This document shows, one piece after another, positions 1 through 8,392 of a DNA stretch of 64,000 bases; position 1 is the stretch's first letter; each line of letters opens with the position of its first letter. The stretch spans positions 434,001 through 498,000 of the forward strand of contig NZ_AP025943.1 in the NCBI RefSeq assembly GCF_026072915.1. The letters are read 5' to 3'. The stretch comes from Akkermansia biwaensis (GTDB lineage Bacteria; Verrucomicrobiota; Verrucomicrobiia; Verrucomicrobiales; Akkermansiaceae). The position numbers and the translations under genes are program-made. Below the pieces are notes generated by a model that did no database searches, was not told the origin of the DNA, and saw only the letters and a program-made list of their open reading frames with translations.

Positions 1-159
1 CGTCTCCGGCACAATGCGCCATTCGGAATACCGGCCGTTCTTCATGGTCCTCACCCGGCCGTCCTTTTCCACTTCCGCCCAATGGGAGTCATCCTGGATC
101 AAGCGGCTTCCGGTCAGCGTAAACGCTTCTCCCCTGTATAATATGCGGTCCTGGTCCAT
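1..159 (-). CDS. Partial hypothetical protein cut by the window edge
   Basis: A leftward reading frame runs off the window at base 1. Its readable part contains SHWAEVEKDGRVRTMKNG and looks like real coding sequence, but I do not recognise a family. The first in-frame ATG is at 159 and has no clear ribosome binding site. The frame stays open upstream to about 250 with protein-like residues (GRVIDSNAVSF) but no ATG, GTG or TTG. An AGGA followed by an ATG in another frame stops after two codons. The 5' end may therefore carry a frameshift, or the start may be non-standard. The gene lies just downstream of the mdh terminator, so it should have its own promoter or depend on read-through. Confidence 0.5.
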   Translation of the reverse strand, partial: MDQDRILYRGEAFTLTGSRLIQDDSHWAEVEKDGRVRTMKNGRYSEWRIVPET

Positions 160-254
160 AAATGAAACGGCATTCGAGTCTATTACCCTGCCTATAACAT
201 GAAAATCAATTCCTGTCCCGCCGAAAATGAGGCTTATGGAACGATGCGGACAAT

Positions 255-286
255 AAAAAACCGGGCTCCCCCGCAGAGGAACCCGG
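255..286 (-). terminator. Rho-independent terminator of mdh
   Basis: On the minus strand a 9-bp stem (CCGGGTTCC with GGAGCCCGG, one G-U pair) is followed by six T residues. It sits 23 bases beyond the mdh stop codon. Confidence 0.85.
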
Positions 287-308
287 CTTACAAAACACAA
301 ATCAACGT

Positions 309-1298
309 TTAGTGCTGCAACAGAGAAGTAACGGCGTCGCGTTCCTCCTTCAGTTCATTGACGGTGACGTCAATCTTTTCCTGGGAGAACACGTCGATCG
401 GAAGGCCCTGCACGATTTCCCAGCCGCCGTCCTTGGTGGTGCGGATCGGGAAGGAGCAAATGAGGCCCTTTTCAATGCCATAGGAACCATCGGAGCAGAC
501 GGCCACGGAATACCAGTCGCCTTCGGGCGTCTGGGTAGCCAGGCTGCGCACGGTATCCACGGCGGCGGAAGCGGCGGAAGCGGCGGAGGAAGCTCCACGA
601 GCCTTGATGATGGCGGCGCCGCGCTGCTGGACGGTGGTGATGAAGTCGCCCTTGAGCCATTCCGTATCCTTGATGACTTCCGTAACCGGCTTGCCGCCGA
701 TCTTGGCATTCGTGAAATCCGGATACTGGGTGGAGGAGTGGTTGCCCCAGATGGCCACGTTGGTCACTTCCGTCACATGAACCCCGGCCTTTTCAGCCAG
801 CTGGCTCTTGGCGCGGTTTTCATCCAGGCGGGTCATCGCGAAGAAACGGTCGGAGGGAACGCCGCTGGCATTATGCATGGCGATCAGGGCGTTCGTATTG
901 CACGGGTTGCCGACGACCAGCACGCGCACATCCTTGGCGGCGCTGCGGGCGATGGCCTGGCCCTGGCCGATGAACACCTTGCCGTTGATGTCCAGCAGGT
1001 CCTTGCGTTCCATACCGGCCTTGCGGGGAACGGAACCGACCAGAAGGCACCAGTTGGCGCCTGCAAACGCTTCATCCGGATCACTGGTGGGGACGATCTC
1101 GTTGAGAAGCGGGAACGCGGCATCACGCAATTCCATCACAACGCCTTCCAGGGCATTCATGGCCGGCGGAATTTCCAGCAGGCGCAGATTGATGGGCTGA
1201 TCCGGTCCCAGCATGCTGCCGGAGGCAATGCGGAACAGCAGAGAGTAGGCAATTTGTCCGGCGGCTCCTGTAACGGTAACGGTGATAGGTGTTTTCAT
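309..1298 (-). CDS. mdh: Malate dehydrogenase
   Basis: Cytoplasmic NAD(P)-dependent malate dehydrogenase that interconverts malate and oxaloacetate. The 329-residue length is normal for the cytosolic/chloroplast-type family. The Rossmann motif GAAGQI is at residues 11-16. Substrate-binding arginines lie in [10 protein letters not shown] (about 91-100) and LDENR (about 158-162). The catalytic histidine is His187 in [11 protein letters not shown]. The alanine/serine stretch near residue 235 ([10 protein letters not shown]) corresponds to a conserved helix of this subfamily and is not an insertion. The ATG at 1298 begins directly with the fold. The gene appears monocistronic, with a promoter at 1342-1369 and a terminator at 255-286. 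It supplies the central malate/oxaloacetate step of a fermentative or partial TCA pathway. Confidence 0.97.
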   Translation of the reverse strand: MKTPITVTVTGAAGQIAYSLLFRIASGSMLGPDQPINLRLLEIPPAMNALEGVVMELRDAAFPLLNEIVPTSDPDEAFAGANWCLLVGSVPRKAGMERKDLLDINGKVFIGQGQAIARSAAKDVRVLVVGNPCNTNALIAMHNASGVPSDRFFAMTRLDENRAKSQLAEKAGVHVTEVTNVAIWGNHSSTQYPDFTNAKIGGKPVTEVIKDTEWLKGDFITTVQQRGAAIIKARGASSAASAASAAVDTVRSLATQTPEGDWYSVAVCSDGSYGIEKGLICSFPIRTTKDGGWEIVQGLPIDVFSQEKIDVTVNELKEERDAVTSLLQH

Positions 1299-1341
1299 AA
1301 CTTAAACTAAAAATGGACAGATTTGCTCTGTCTGACCGCAG

Positions 1342-1369
1342 GTATAACACAACCGGAGGAGGGGCTCAA
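1342..1369 (-). promoter_or_regulatory. Predicted sigma-70 promoter of mdh
   Basis: On the minus strand TTGAGC (1364-1369) and TTATAC (1342-1347) are separated by 16 bases, about 45 bases upstream of the mdh ATG. A small inverted repeat, gacaga/tctgtc, lies in the leader at 1316-1332. This is by eye only. Confidence 0.5.
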
Positions 1370-1428
1370 TCAGTAACTTTTTATGCTGGCAGAAAAAAAG
1401 CATTCCCCATTATCATTCCTCATTATGC

Positions 1429-1457
1429 TTGAATATGCCCCTGCCCGCATTTATTCT
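1429..1457 (+). promoter_or_regulatory. Predicted sigma-70 promoter of ugd
   Basis: TTGAAT (1429-1434) and TATTCT (1452-1457) are separated by 17 bases, ending 26 bases before the ugd ATG. The geometry is good, but the call is by eye only. Confidence 0.5.
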
Positions 1458-1483
1458 TTTTTTACTAATTTTTTACCTTCATC

Positions 1484-2806
1484 ATGAATTTAACCATTAT
1501 CGGGAGCGGATATGTTGGACTGACTACGGGGACCTGCTTCGCGGAAATGGGCCACCATGTCATCTGCGTAGACAACAACAGGGAAAAAATCCGGACGCTG
1601 CAATCCGGGTCCATTCCCATTTACGAGCCCAAACTGGAAGACCTCATCAGGAAAAACGTGGCCGTGGGGCGGCTGGAATTCTCCCCGGACATCGCTTCAT
1701 CCATTCCGCAAAGCGACGTCATCTTCATCGCCGTGCCCACGCCGCCCAACACGGACGGCTCCGTGGACCTGACCTACATTGAAAAAGTGGCGCGGGAAAT
1801 CGCCGAAGTCCTAAAGCCGGAAATGGGCTACAAGGTCATTGTGGACAAATCCACGGTACCCGTCAAAACAGGAGAAAAAGTCAGACAGACCATCAAGCGC
1901 TATGCGGGGCCGGACGTTCAATTCGACATCGTTTCCAATCCGGAATTCCTGCGGGAAGGCTGCACCGTGGACGACCTTCTCCACCCGGACCGCATCGTCA
2001 TCGGGGCCAACTCCGAACGGGCCATGAATGTCATCAAGCGCGTTTACCAGCCCATTCATGCCCCCATTCTGGAAACGGACGTCAACTCCGCGGAACTCAT
2101 CAAGTATGCGGCCAACTCCTTCCTGGCCCTGAAAATCTCCTACATCAACGCCGTGGCCAAGGTATGTGAAAAAACCGGGGCGGACGTGGAGCTCGTGGCG
2201 GAAGGCATCGGGATGGACAAGCGCATCTCCCGCCACTTCCTCAACGCGGGACTGGGCTACGGCGGCTCCTGCTTCCCGAAGGACGTGAAAGCCTTCATCA
2301 ACATCAGCCGTACGCTGGGCATTCCCTTCACCCTGCTGGAGGAAGTGGAACGCATCAACGACTCCCAGCACACGCACTTCCTGGATCAAATCAGGGACCG
2401 CCTCTGGGTGCTCAAGGACAAGAAAATAGCCGTATGGGGCCTGGCCTTCAAACAGAATACGGACGACATACGCGAATCCATCTCCCTCAAGCTGTGTGAA
2501 AAACTCCGCAAAGAAGGGGCCATCGTCACCGCGACGGACCCCAAGGCCATCGGCACGGCACGTTCCAGGCTGGAGGAGCTGGGCGTCACTCCGGTGGAGG
2601 ACATGTACGAATGCGCGCGGGACGCGGAAGTGCTGATCATCGCCACGGAATGGAGCGACTACGCCAATGCGGACCTGCAAAAACTGGCGGAAATCATGCG
2701 CAACCGCATCATTTTTGACGGGAGGAACATCCTGTCCCCCGCCAACATACGGGCCGTGGGATTTGAATACCACTCCGTGGGCCGTCCTTTCATCGAAGAA
2801 GCCTGA
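1484..2806 (+). CDS. ugd: UDP-glucose 6-dehydrogenase
   Basis: Oxidises UDP-glucose to UDP-glucuronate with two NAD+, supplying an acidic sugar for surface polysaccharides. The 440-residue protein has the full three-domain layout. The N-terminal Rossmann motif GSGYVG is at residues 8-13. The central helix and active-site segment contains GYGGSCFPKD with catalytic Cys263. The C-terminal UDP-binding domain contains WGLAFKQNTDDIRES, typical of the family. The ATG at 1484 starts the fold with no extension. The gene stands alone with its own promoter and a bidirectional terminator downstream. It may feed the polysaccharide-export operon at 26.6-31.4 kb, but that link is inferred. Confidence 0.97.
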   Translation: MNLTIIGSGYVGLTTGTCFAEMGHHVICVDNNREKIRTLQSGSIPIYEPKLEDLIRKNVAVGRLEFSPDIASSIPQSDVIFIAVPTPPNTDGSVDLTYIEKVAREIAEVLKPEMGYKVIVDKSTVPVKTGEKVRQTIKRYAGPDVQFDIVSNPEFLREGCTVDDLLHPDRIVIGANSERAMNVIKRVYQPIHAPILETDVNSAELIKYAANSFLALKISYINAVAKVCEKTGADVELVAEGIGMDKRISRHFLNAGLGYGGSCFPKDVKAFINISRTLGIPFTLLEEVERINDSQHTHFLDQIRDRLWVLKDKKIAVWGLAFKQNTDDIRESISLKLCEKLRKEGAIVTATDPKAIGTARSRLEELGVTPVEDMYECARDAEVLIIATEWSDYANADLQKLAEIMRNRIIFDGRNILSPANIRAVGFEYHSVGRPFIEEA

Positions 2807-2852
2807 TTCCGCCGCAACAGGCGCCCGCGCCTGTACAAGCAATTTGAAAAAA

Positions 2853-2882
2853 GGCCCCGGAGCTGTTCAACGCTCCGGGGCC
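2853..2882. terminator. Bidirectional terminator between convergent genes
   Basis: A perfect 11-bp stem, GGCCCCGGAGC with GCTCCGGGGCC, has an 8-base loop. It lies between the ends of ugd (+) and the outer-membrane protein gene (-) and is flanked by A- and T-rich stretches that suit both directions. Confidence 0.8.
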
Positions 2883-2914
2883 TTCCATCATTAATGCGCT
2901 ATCCTGCTAATCCT

Positions 2915-3895
2915 TTAAAACTCAAACTGAATACCCGCGCGCAAATAAAACCCGGGATCATAGTGGCGTTTCTCCAGTTCATGATTCCCATTGCTGGTCT
3001 TGAGCGTGCCGGAATTTCCAAAAGAAAAGCCTACGTCCGTCATCAGCCGGGGACGGACACTCCCCCAGCGTCCCAGCCCGATATTGGCCCCTACCCCGGC
3101 AACGCCGGAAATCCACTCGAACTGCCGCACGCGGCGGTCATGATGGATTGTCCACGTACCGGACACGATGGAAACGAAAGGCCCCCACGTCAATCCTTCG
3201 CCCACCTTCTTGGTGTAGGAAAGGCGCGCGCCTTCAAGCTGGAGGCTCCAGTTATTGCCCGTCTTCCATTTGAACTGCAATACGGGGAGCAAGGGAGCTT
3301 CTCCAAGCTGGGGGTAATAGCCGATCCCGATGCCGTAGCTGAACCGGTCATTCAGAGGACCGGTAATCATGGCATGCCCGCCGAAAAAGATATTGTTATG
3401 CGTCCAGGTATCAAAATCCGTGGAAATCTCCGGTGTGAAGCCAAACACCAGGCGCGTTTTTCCTGAAATGACACAGGAGGCGTTCATGTTCAGCCAGATC
3501 GTGTACAGGCGGTCCACGTCCATTTCATCCGCCCCCTGCCCATTGAACCAGGTCATGCGCAGGCCCGTTATCGCGGAGAAGTTCCAGGAGCCGCTGGACA
3601 TGCGGCACAGGTTTACGTCCGTTACCCAGTTCTGGATATTCACATGGCCGTGACCGTTTCTGGAATCCATGGGCCCCAGCAACTCGAAATAAGACTGGGT
3701 GGGGAAAATGGACTTGGAAGAAGATTCCGACTTCGGGGCCGGAGTACTGTGATAGCTTCCGGAATAAGCCTCGGCATAATAGGCGGAATCATAACCGTCG
3801 GAAGAATCGGAATCCGGGTAGGGGAGAGTTTCAGCCTGGGCTGCAAGGGACATGCCGGCCACAAGAGAGAGACTCGACAAAAATCGAATGGACAT
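2915..3895 (-). CDS. Predicted outer-membrane beta-barrel protein
   Basis: A protein of about 326 residues with a Sec signal peptide (MSIRFLSSLSLVAGMSLAAQA). A low-complexity Ser/Tyr/Asp-rich stretch follows, then a body rich in alternating aromatic and hydrophobic strands (for example WSLQLEGARLSYTKK and GFYLRAGIQFEF). It ends in phenylalanine, the usual signature of an outer-membrane barrel. I chose the ATG at 3895 because it starts the signal peptide; an upstream ATG would add 13 residues before it. No specific family is recognised, and a pore or adhesion role cannot be assigned. It is convergent with ugd. Confidence 0.75.
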   Translation of the reverse strand: MSIRFLSSLSLVAGMSLAAQAETLPYPDSDSSDGYDSAYYAEAYSGSYHSTPAPKSESSSKSIFPTQSYFELLGPMDSRNGHGHVNIQNWVTDVNLCRMSSGSWNFSAITGLRMTWFNGQGADEMDVDRLYTIWLNMNASCVISGKTRLVFGFTPEISTDFDTWTHNNIFFGGHAMITGPLNDRFSYGIGIGYYPQLGEAPLLPVLQFKWKTGNNWSLQLEGARLSYTKKVGEGLTWGPFVSIVSGTWTIHHDRRVRQFEWISGVAGVGANIGLGRWGSVRPRLMTDVGFSFGNSGTLKTSNGNHELEKRHYDPGFYLRAGIQFEF

Positions 3896-3949
3896 GACGG
3901 GAAAATATATGCGCGCGTGCAAGCGGTCAATCAAAAGATATACAAATGA

Positions 3950-4231
3950 CTAATTAATTGATCCCCCATTCCCGAACAGCAGGGCAACGGCGATCATGAG
4001 CGCAGCAAGAAACAGATACAAAAGGGCTATCCTGCTTCTCCGGGCAGACAGAACCGCACAAACCACGGAAAACACAAAACACGCCGCCGCCAGCAAAAGA
4101 ATAATCCCCGCCAGCAAGGGCATTCCCGCCGCGCCCGCGGCCAGCAGCGTCCCCGCCACATACCCGACAAACGACCATCTTAACCCCGCAAACCAGGGAA
4201 ACGACGCAATTCTCCGCCGGAATCCATGCAT
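3950..4231 (-). CDS. Small inner-membrane protein, unknown function
   Basis: A 93-residue protein with an Arg-rich start and three predicted hydrophobic segments (about residues 18-33, 37-61 and 68-86). These contain runs such as LLAAGAAGMPLLAGIILLLA. No catalytic motif is visible. It ends just before the barrel gene begins (54 bases to the chosen start of that gene), on the same strand, so the two could be co-transcribed. The hydrophobic pattern supports coding in this frame over the overlapping shorter frame. The function is unknown. Confidence 0.55.
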   Translation of the reverse strand: MHGFRRRIASFPWFAGLRWSFVGYVAGTLLAAGAAGMPLLAGIILLLAAACFVFSVVCAVLSARRSRIALLYLFLAALMIAVALLFGNGGSIN

Positions 4232-4431
4232 GCCCTTACTGTGAACGGCTCCCTCAAAAACCGCAAGGCCAAAGTATTTCCAGCCCCCATTCAGACAATC
4301 GTAAAGCCATCATCAAAACAGTTTCTTCCGCTCCGTACCATCACAGCCGCCATTCCAAGCTGGAAACTGGGCGGAAAACCACCCCGAAAACAGGACAAAA
4401 AATGCAAGCCATGAAACCTGCAGTTAAAGAG

Positions 4432-4508
4432 TGGTCGGGAAGACAGGATTCGAACCTGCGACATCCTGCTCCCAAAGCAGGCGCTCCACCAGGCTGAGCT
4501 ACTTCCCG
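4432..4508 (-). tRNA. tRNA-Pro (TGG)
   Basis: Read on the minus strand, this is a 77-base cloverleaf. The acceptor CGGGAAG pairs with CTTCCCG, the anticodon loop contains TGG (loop tttggga), and the T-loop is GGTTCGAATCC. The 3' CCA is encoded at 4432-4434. It sits 37 bases downstream of tRNA-Phe on the same strand, probably in one transcript. Confidence 0.95.
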
Positions 4509-4545
4509 AATAAAAAAAGGGGATTAAAAAGGATTGGGATAAAAA

Positions 4546-4621
4546 TGGTGGCTCGGGACGGGATCGAACCGCCGACACGGGGATTTTCAATCCCCTGCTC
4601 TACCGACTGAGCTACCGAGCC
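4546..4621 (-). tRNA. tRNA-Phe (GAA)
   Basis: A 76-base cloverleaf on the minus strand. The acceptor GGCTCGG pairs with CCGAGCC, the anticodon stem is GGGGA/TCCCC with GAA in the loop, and the T-arm is GGTTCGATCC. The CCA is encoded. It is upstream partner of tRNA-Pro. Confidence 0.96.
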
Positions 4622-4786
4622 ACTTGCTTGCACGAGGAACGTGCTTGCGGGGCGCAATCTATCACCGCCTTTTCAGGATTGCAACAACAAAATACCATTT
4701 TTTCATTTTCCCGGACCCATGCCCGACACGGGACTAGAAAAATCTTTTCCAATCTCTCTCGCCTTTTTATATCCACGCTGGGCCCG

Positions 4787-5719
4787 TCAGGAGGAAGCCT
4801 GCGCCAGCAGACCGCTCAGCACCATCGGAAAGATCAGCGCCACCCAGGACAAGGTGTGCAGCATCAGGGGAGGCATGTTTTTTTTCAGCCTGTCCAGGAC
4901 GAACATGAAGGCGCCGGCCATGGCCAGGCCGTAATAAATCCAGGCATCCGCCGTGTATTCCTGCGCCGCGGCAGCCAGACAGAAAACAACGTAGATCACA
5001 ATAACGCCCATCCAGACAAGGGACACCATGTCCCGGGCAACGGAATCCTCCCCCTCTTTTTCCCGCTCTTCCTCGTTCCATCTTTCCCGGCTGAACATGC
5101 CCAGCACCACCAAAGCCACGAGATACCAAGTGGACGTAGAGAGCTGGGAGCCCCAGCCGCCGCCCAGATTGCCGTAAAAATAGGCCGGGATGCCGGCTCC
5201 GGTGGCAAAGGCTACGGAGGCAAAGAAAGCCCCCAGTCCGAATCCCGTGGATATTCCCCCCTTCCGGTAGGGATTGGTGGAAAAAAACAGGAAAAGAATG
5301 CTGAATACGCCTGGAAGCAGGGCAAATTCAAAGATCACGACACCCAGCTGGAAGAACATGATCCACAATCCCGTCACGGCGGCCACCGCAATCAGCAGGC
5401 AGATGACGAAGCAGTGCCTTCTGGCGAACATCAGGCATTCATCCGTGTGGACGGCGGGATCACCGCGGAAGACTTTAAGCACCCTGTCCAGCATGTTGAC
5501 GCACCAGACGGCCACGAACAGGAACTGGTACAGCCAGGGAGAAGAAACAACCACCAGATGGGACTGGCTGACGGCAAAAGCCCAGGCCATTGCGGCACAA
5601 GGGATTTCCAGCCCCATCAGGGAAAACCACGCCCACCAGGGAGGCCTCTTCAAGAATTGTTCCATTTTTTGCAACATCATCCCGATAACAAGGCTCGTAT
5701 CAAGCTCCGGCACCGTCAT
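4787..5719 (-). CDS. Polytopic membrane protein, unknown function
   Basis: A membrane protein of about 310 residues with roughly eight hydrophobic segments. A charged loop (SRERWNEEEREKEGEDSVA) lies about two thirds along. The frame stays open a further 366 bases upstream, but that part is antisense to rpmE2 and across its promoter. I therefore chose the ATG at 5719 (MTVPELDTSLVIGMML), which starts before the first membrane segment; an ATG at 5815 is possible. A passing resemblance to UbiA-type prenyltransferases (NMLDRVLKVFRGD) lacks the two Asp-rich motifs, so I assign no function. It is divergent from rpmE2. Confidence 0.7.
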   Translation of the reverse strand: MTVPELDTSLVIGMMLQKMEQFLKRPPWWAWFSLMGLEIPCAAMAWAFAVSQSHLVVVSSPWLYQFLFVAVWCVNMLDRVLKVFRGDPAVHTDECLMFARRHCFVICLLIAVAAVTGLWIMFFQLGVVIFEFALLPGVFSILFLFFSTNPYRKGGISTGFGLGAFFASVAFATGAGIPAYFYGNLGGGWGSQLSTSTWYLVALVVLGMFSRERWNEEEREKEGEDSVARDMVSLVWMGVIVIYVVFCLAAAAQEYTADAWIYYGLAMAGAFMFVLDRLKKNMPPLMLHTLSWVALIFPMVLSGLLAQASS

Positions 5720-5750
5720 CGCCAAAGTTCCGTTTTTTTCAAAGGCACGC

Positions 5751-5778
5751 TTGACATGGAGGTTAAGGTCCCTATACT
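5751..5778 (+). promoter_or_regulatory. Strong predicted promoter of rpmE2
   Basis: TTGACA (5751-5756) and TATACT (5773-5778) with a 16-base spacer form a near-consensus sigma-70 promoter. It lies 35 bases upstream of the L31 start, as expected for a highly expressed ribosomal protein gene. Confidence 0.7.
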
Positions 5779-5813
5779 TGTGCTCCCTTGCGTCGGAAAC
5801 GCAATACATGATC

Positions 5814-6089
5814 ATGAAGAAAGATATCCATCCCCAGTACAATCCGGTTGTCTTTGTCGACATCTCCACCGGCCGCCGTTTCGTGACCCGTTCCACCACC
5901 CGTTCCGCAAAGACGGAAGTTATCGACGGGGTTGAGCATTTCGTGATTTCCTGCGGTATCACCTCCGATTCCCACCCGTTCTTCACCGGCAAGAACCAGT
6001 TTGTGGACACCGAAGGCCGCATCGACAAGTTCCAGAAGCGTTTCGGCTCCGTCCGCCGCAGCGGCGGCAAGCCCAAGCTCAACAAGTAA
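5814..6089 (+). CDS. rpmE2: 50S ribosomal protein L31 type B
   Basis: A component of the large ribosomal subunit at the intersubunit bridge. The 91-residue protein starts MKKDIHPQYNPVVFVD, the hallmark of type B L31. It lacks the CxxC zinc pairs of type A, and this cysteine-poor form is often associated with zinc limitation in other bacteria. The ATG at 5814 matches the usual family start, and an in-frame ATG two codons upstream (5808) is less typical. A strong promoter precedes it and a perfect terminator follows, so it is probably monocistronic. No Zur box is evident by eye. Confidence 0.95.
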   Translation: MKKDIHPQYNPVVFVDISTGRRFVTRSTTRSAKTEVIDGVEHFVISCGITSDSHPFFTGKNQFVDTEGRIDKFQKRFGSVRRSGGKPKLNK

Positions 6090-6114
6090 GAGCCGCTTCA
6101 TTTCCATTTTCCCG

Positions 6115-6145
6115 CCCCGTTTTCTTCCCGGAAAACGGGGTTTTT
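6115..6145 (+). terminator. Rho-independent terminator of rpmE2
   Basis: A perfect 10-bp stem, CCCCGTTTTC with GAAAACGGGG, has a 6-base loop and is followed by TTTTT. Confidence 0.9.
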
Positions 6146-6194
6146 CATTTGCAGGCTTCTCATTGCCCCGCTTTTCTGCTTCATTGGACTTATC

Positions 6195-7202
6195 ATGTCG
6201 CTGACCCCGGACCATTTTGACAGCCAGCCTGCGGAACTCCTCCGTTCCGGCCGGCCCGTGCTGGCCGGCATCAGCGGCGGCCGGGATTCCATGGCCCTGC
6301 TTTCCCTGCTTTCCGGAATGGAAGGGTGCCGCGTCATTGCCTGCCATGTGCACCACGGCCTGCGCCCGGAGGCGGATGAAGAAGCGCAGTTCGTCCGGGA
6401 GTATGCCGCATCCGCGGGTGTTCCATGCGTTTGGAGGCGGGCGGACGTGGCCGGCATGGCCCACGTCCAGGGCATTTCCACGGAGGAAGCGGCCCGGAAA
6501 ACACGGCAGAACCTGTTTCTGGAATGGGCCGCGGAATATCCCGGGGCGCTCGTAGCCCTGGCGCATCACCGCAACGACCAGCAGGAAACGGCCCTGCTCC
6601 ATTTGTGCCGCGGGGCATCCGGCATTCACGGCATGTCCCCCGTATCCATCTGGGCAAACGGGCTGACTGTCGTACGCCCCCTGCTGAATTTTTCCAGAAA
6701 GGAAATCACCGCCTATCTGGAGGAGAAAAACATTCCGTGGAGGGAAGACGCCAGCAACCAGTCCACCGAATACACGAGAAACGCCCTGCGCCACCACGTC
6801 GTTCCCCGACTTAACGAAATATTCCGCAGGGACACCAGCCTTTCCTTTTCACGCGCCTGCCGGATTGAGAACCAAATCCGCACCGCCCTGGCCCAGGCTC
6901 TGGAAGCCATGGACCTGACCGACCCCCAGGGGCGGTTGTACCTTCCAGGCGTCAACCGGCTCCCGCAGGAGTTGAAACAATGCGCCGTGCACCATTACCT
7001 CCGGCAGCAGTCCGTGCCGGACCTGACGGAAGCCGCCGTGCTCCGGGTCATGAAGATTCTGGATGCCGACGGCCCTTCCCGCACGTCCCTGCCCGGCGGA
7101 AAGATGGCCGTGCGCAAGGAAAAGCGGCTGTTTGTCAAAGACGCTCCGCCACAGATCAATAAAGGGGAGCCACGCCCTGCGGATACAGCAGGTGGAATTT
7201 GA
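6195..7202 (+). CDS. tilS: tRNA(Ile)-lysidine synthetase
   Basis: TilS attaches lysine to C34 of the CAU-anticodon tRNA-Ile, so that it reads AUA instead of AUG. The PP-loop ATP-binding motif SGGRDS is at residues 27-32. Family motifs HVHHGLRPEADEEA and ALAHHRNDQQET follow, then a motif of the type NxxxxYTRNALRHHVVP. At 335 residues it is on the short side, with a reduced C-terminal region, but plausible. The ATG at 6195 begins 13-15 residues before the core. Its last 47 bases overlap the 3' end of the convergent phosphotransacetylase-family gene, an unusually long convergent overlap. Confidence 0.93.
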   Translation: MSLTPDHFDSQPAELLRSGRPVLAGISGGRDSMALLSLLSGMEGCRVIACHVHHGLRPEADEEAQFVREYAASAGVPCVWRRADVAGMAHVQGISTEEAARKTRQNLFLEWAAEYPGALVALAHHRNDQQETALLHLCRGASGIHGMSPVSIWANGLTVVRPLLNFSRKEITAYLEEKNIPWREDASNQSTEYTRNALRHHVVPRLNEIFRRDTSLSFSRACRIENQIRTALAQALEAMDLTDPQGRLYLPGVNRLPQELKQCAVHHYLRQQSVPDLTEAAVLRVMKILDADGPSRTSLPGGKMAVRKEKRLFVKDAPPQINKGEPRPADTAGGI

Positions 7203-8247
7203 TGGCTTCATTGCCTACCACCAGCGCGGTGCCGAACATCCTGTCCTCATCCGTCAAGCGCGGAAGCTGGGCGATCGGGAAAAGAAGCCCCCCCAGAATC
7301 AGGCCATAGTTGCATACGGAGGGCATCATGCAAATCAGTTTTTTGGAGATATCCGCCGCATCCAGCGTGGGGAACACCCATACATCACTGGGCTGGAGCA
7401 GGGAGGTGCGGTGCACGCGCACGCTGTAGGAGTCCGGGGACAGGGCCGCGTCAATCTGGATTTCACCTTCCACGGTGATTTCGTTGTCCAGGCATTCCTT
7501 TTCCACGACGCTCCGGGCCAGGGCCGTGGCGGCGCGGGTACGGTCCGCAGCCAGTTCCGGAACGGAACCGTCCGTGGAGGCGCTGAGCATGGCCACGCGG
7601 ACGCTTTTGCCCAGCATGTGCCGGGCCATTTTGGCCGTTTCCACGGCAAAGTAGGCCATGTTCTCCACTGTGGGATCGGCGGTCACGCCCGTATCCGCCA
7701 GGAAGTAGATGCCGCGGCCTCCGAATTTTTTGGCAAATTCCGGAACCATGACGATGGAGATGGCAAACAGGGGCTTCGTGGGCACGGGGTCCTGCCGATA
7801 TTTGTTCACGGCGCGGAATACGGAAGCCACCCTTTTCATGTTCCCGGCCACAATGGCGTCCGCCTGGCCGTAAAGCACCATCATGGCGGCAAAGTGCACC
7901 GGTTCGGAAACGATTTCACGGGTGTTCATCGGCAGGCCGTTCCCGAACATCTGTTCCGCCCGTTCATAACGGTCGCAGAACATTTGAAGGTCAGAGCTTT
8001 TTTCCGGTTCAATGATGCGCACGAATTTCAGGGAAATGCCATTCATTTCCGCCATGCGCCGGATGATTTCCTTCCGGCCCAGCAGAATGGGAACGCCGGC
8101 CTGTTCGCTCACAAAACGTTCGGAAACGCGCAACACGCGCACATCCTCCCCTTCCGGGAAAACGATGCGCTTGGGGTGCCGCTTCAGGTTGTCCAGCAGC
8201 GGCCCAGTGAAGTCATTCAACGGAGAAAAACCTTGCCAATCACTCAT
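7156..8247 (-). CDS. Phosphate acetyltransferase/butyryltransferase-family protein
   Basis: A 363-residue protein of the PTA/PTB family, which moves acyl groups between CoA and phosphate. The same fold forms the C-terminal domain of MaeB malic enzymes. Recognisable segments are RIVFPEGEDVRVLRVSERF near the start, GQADAIVAGNMKRVASVFRA, and GIYFLADTGVTADPTVENMA. A late serine-containing stretch, VAMLSASTDGS, is also present. The start MSDWQGFSPLND at 8247 avoids an 18-residue upstream extension. It could be a true Pta producing acetyl phosphate, or a regulatory/paralogous form; substrate cannot be told by eye. No ackA is adjacent. Confidence 0.85.
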   Translation of the reverse strand: MSDWQGFSPLNDFTGPLLDNLKRHPKRIVFPEGEDVRVLRVSERFVSEQAGVPILLGRKEIIRRMAEMNGISLKFVRIIEPEKSSDLQMFCDRYERAEQMFGNGLPMNTREIVSEPVHFAAMMVLYGQADAIVAGNMKRVASVFRAVNKYRQDPVPTKPLFAISIVMVPEFAKKFGGRGIYFLADTGVTADPTVENMAYFAVETAKMARHMLGKSVRVAMLSASTDGSVPELAADRTRAATALARSVVEKECLDNEITVEGEIQIDAALSPDSYSVRVHRTSLLQPSDVWVFPTLDAADISKKLICMMPSVCNYGLILGGLLFPIAQLPRLTDEDRMFGTALVVGNEAIKFHLLYPQGVAPLY

Positions 8248-8392
8248 AATGTCACGTGTCCTATTCAATGGGACTCTAAAAAAACGCGTCCATAAAAGCA
8301 ACTCATAAAGTCAAAGACCGCAAATAATCGGGAAAAACCGTTCTTCGGATTGAACCGGGCATGCCGCCATGCTAGCATGGGGCTCCCTCTTC

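Noticed and set aside
4628-5935. A 435-codon plus-strand frame opposite the membrane protein gene
   Set aside because: It is Gln/His/Arg-rich with no domain; the minus strand shows clear membrane helices.
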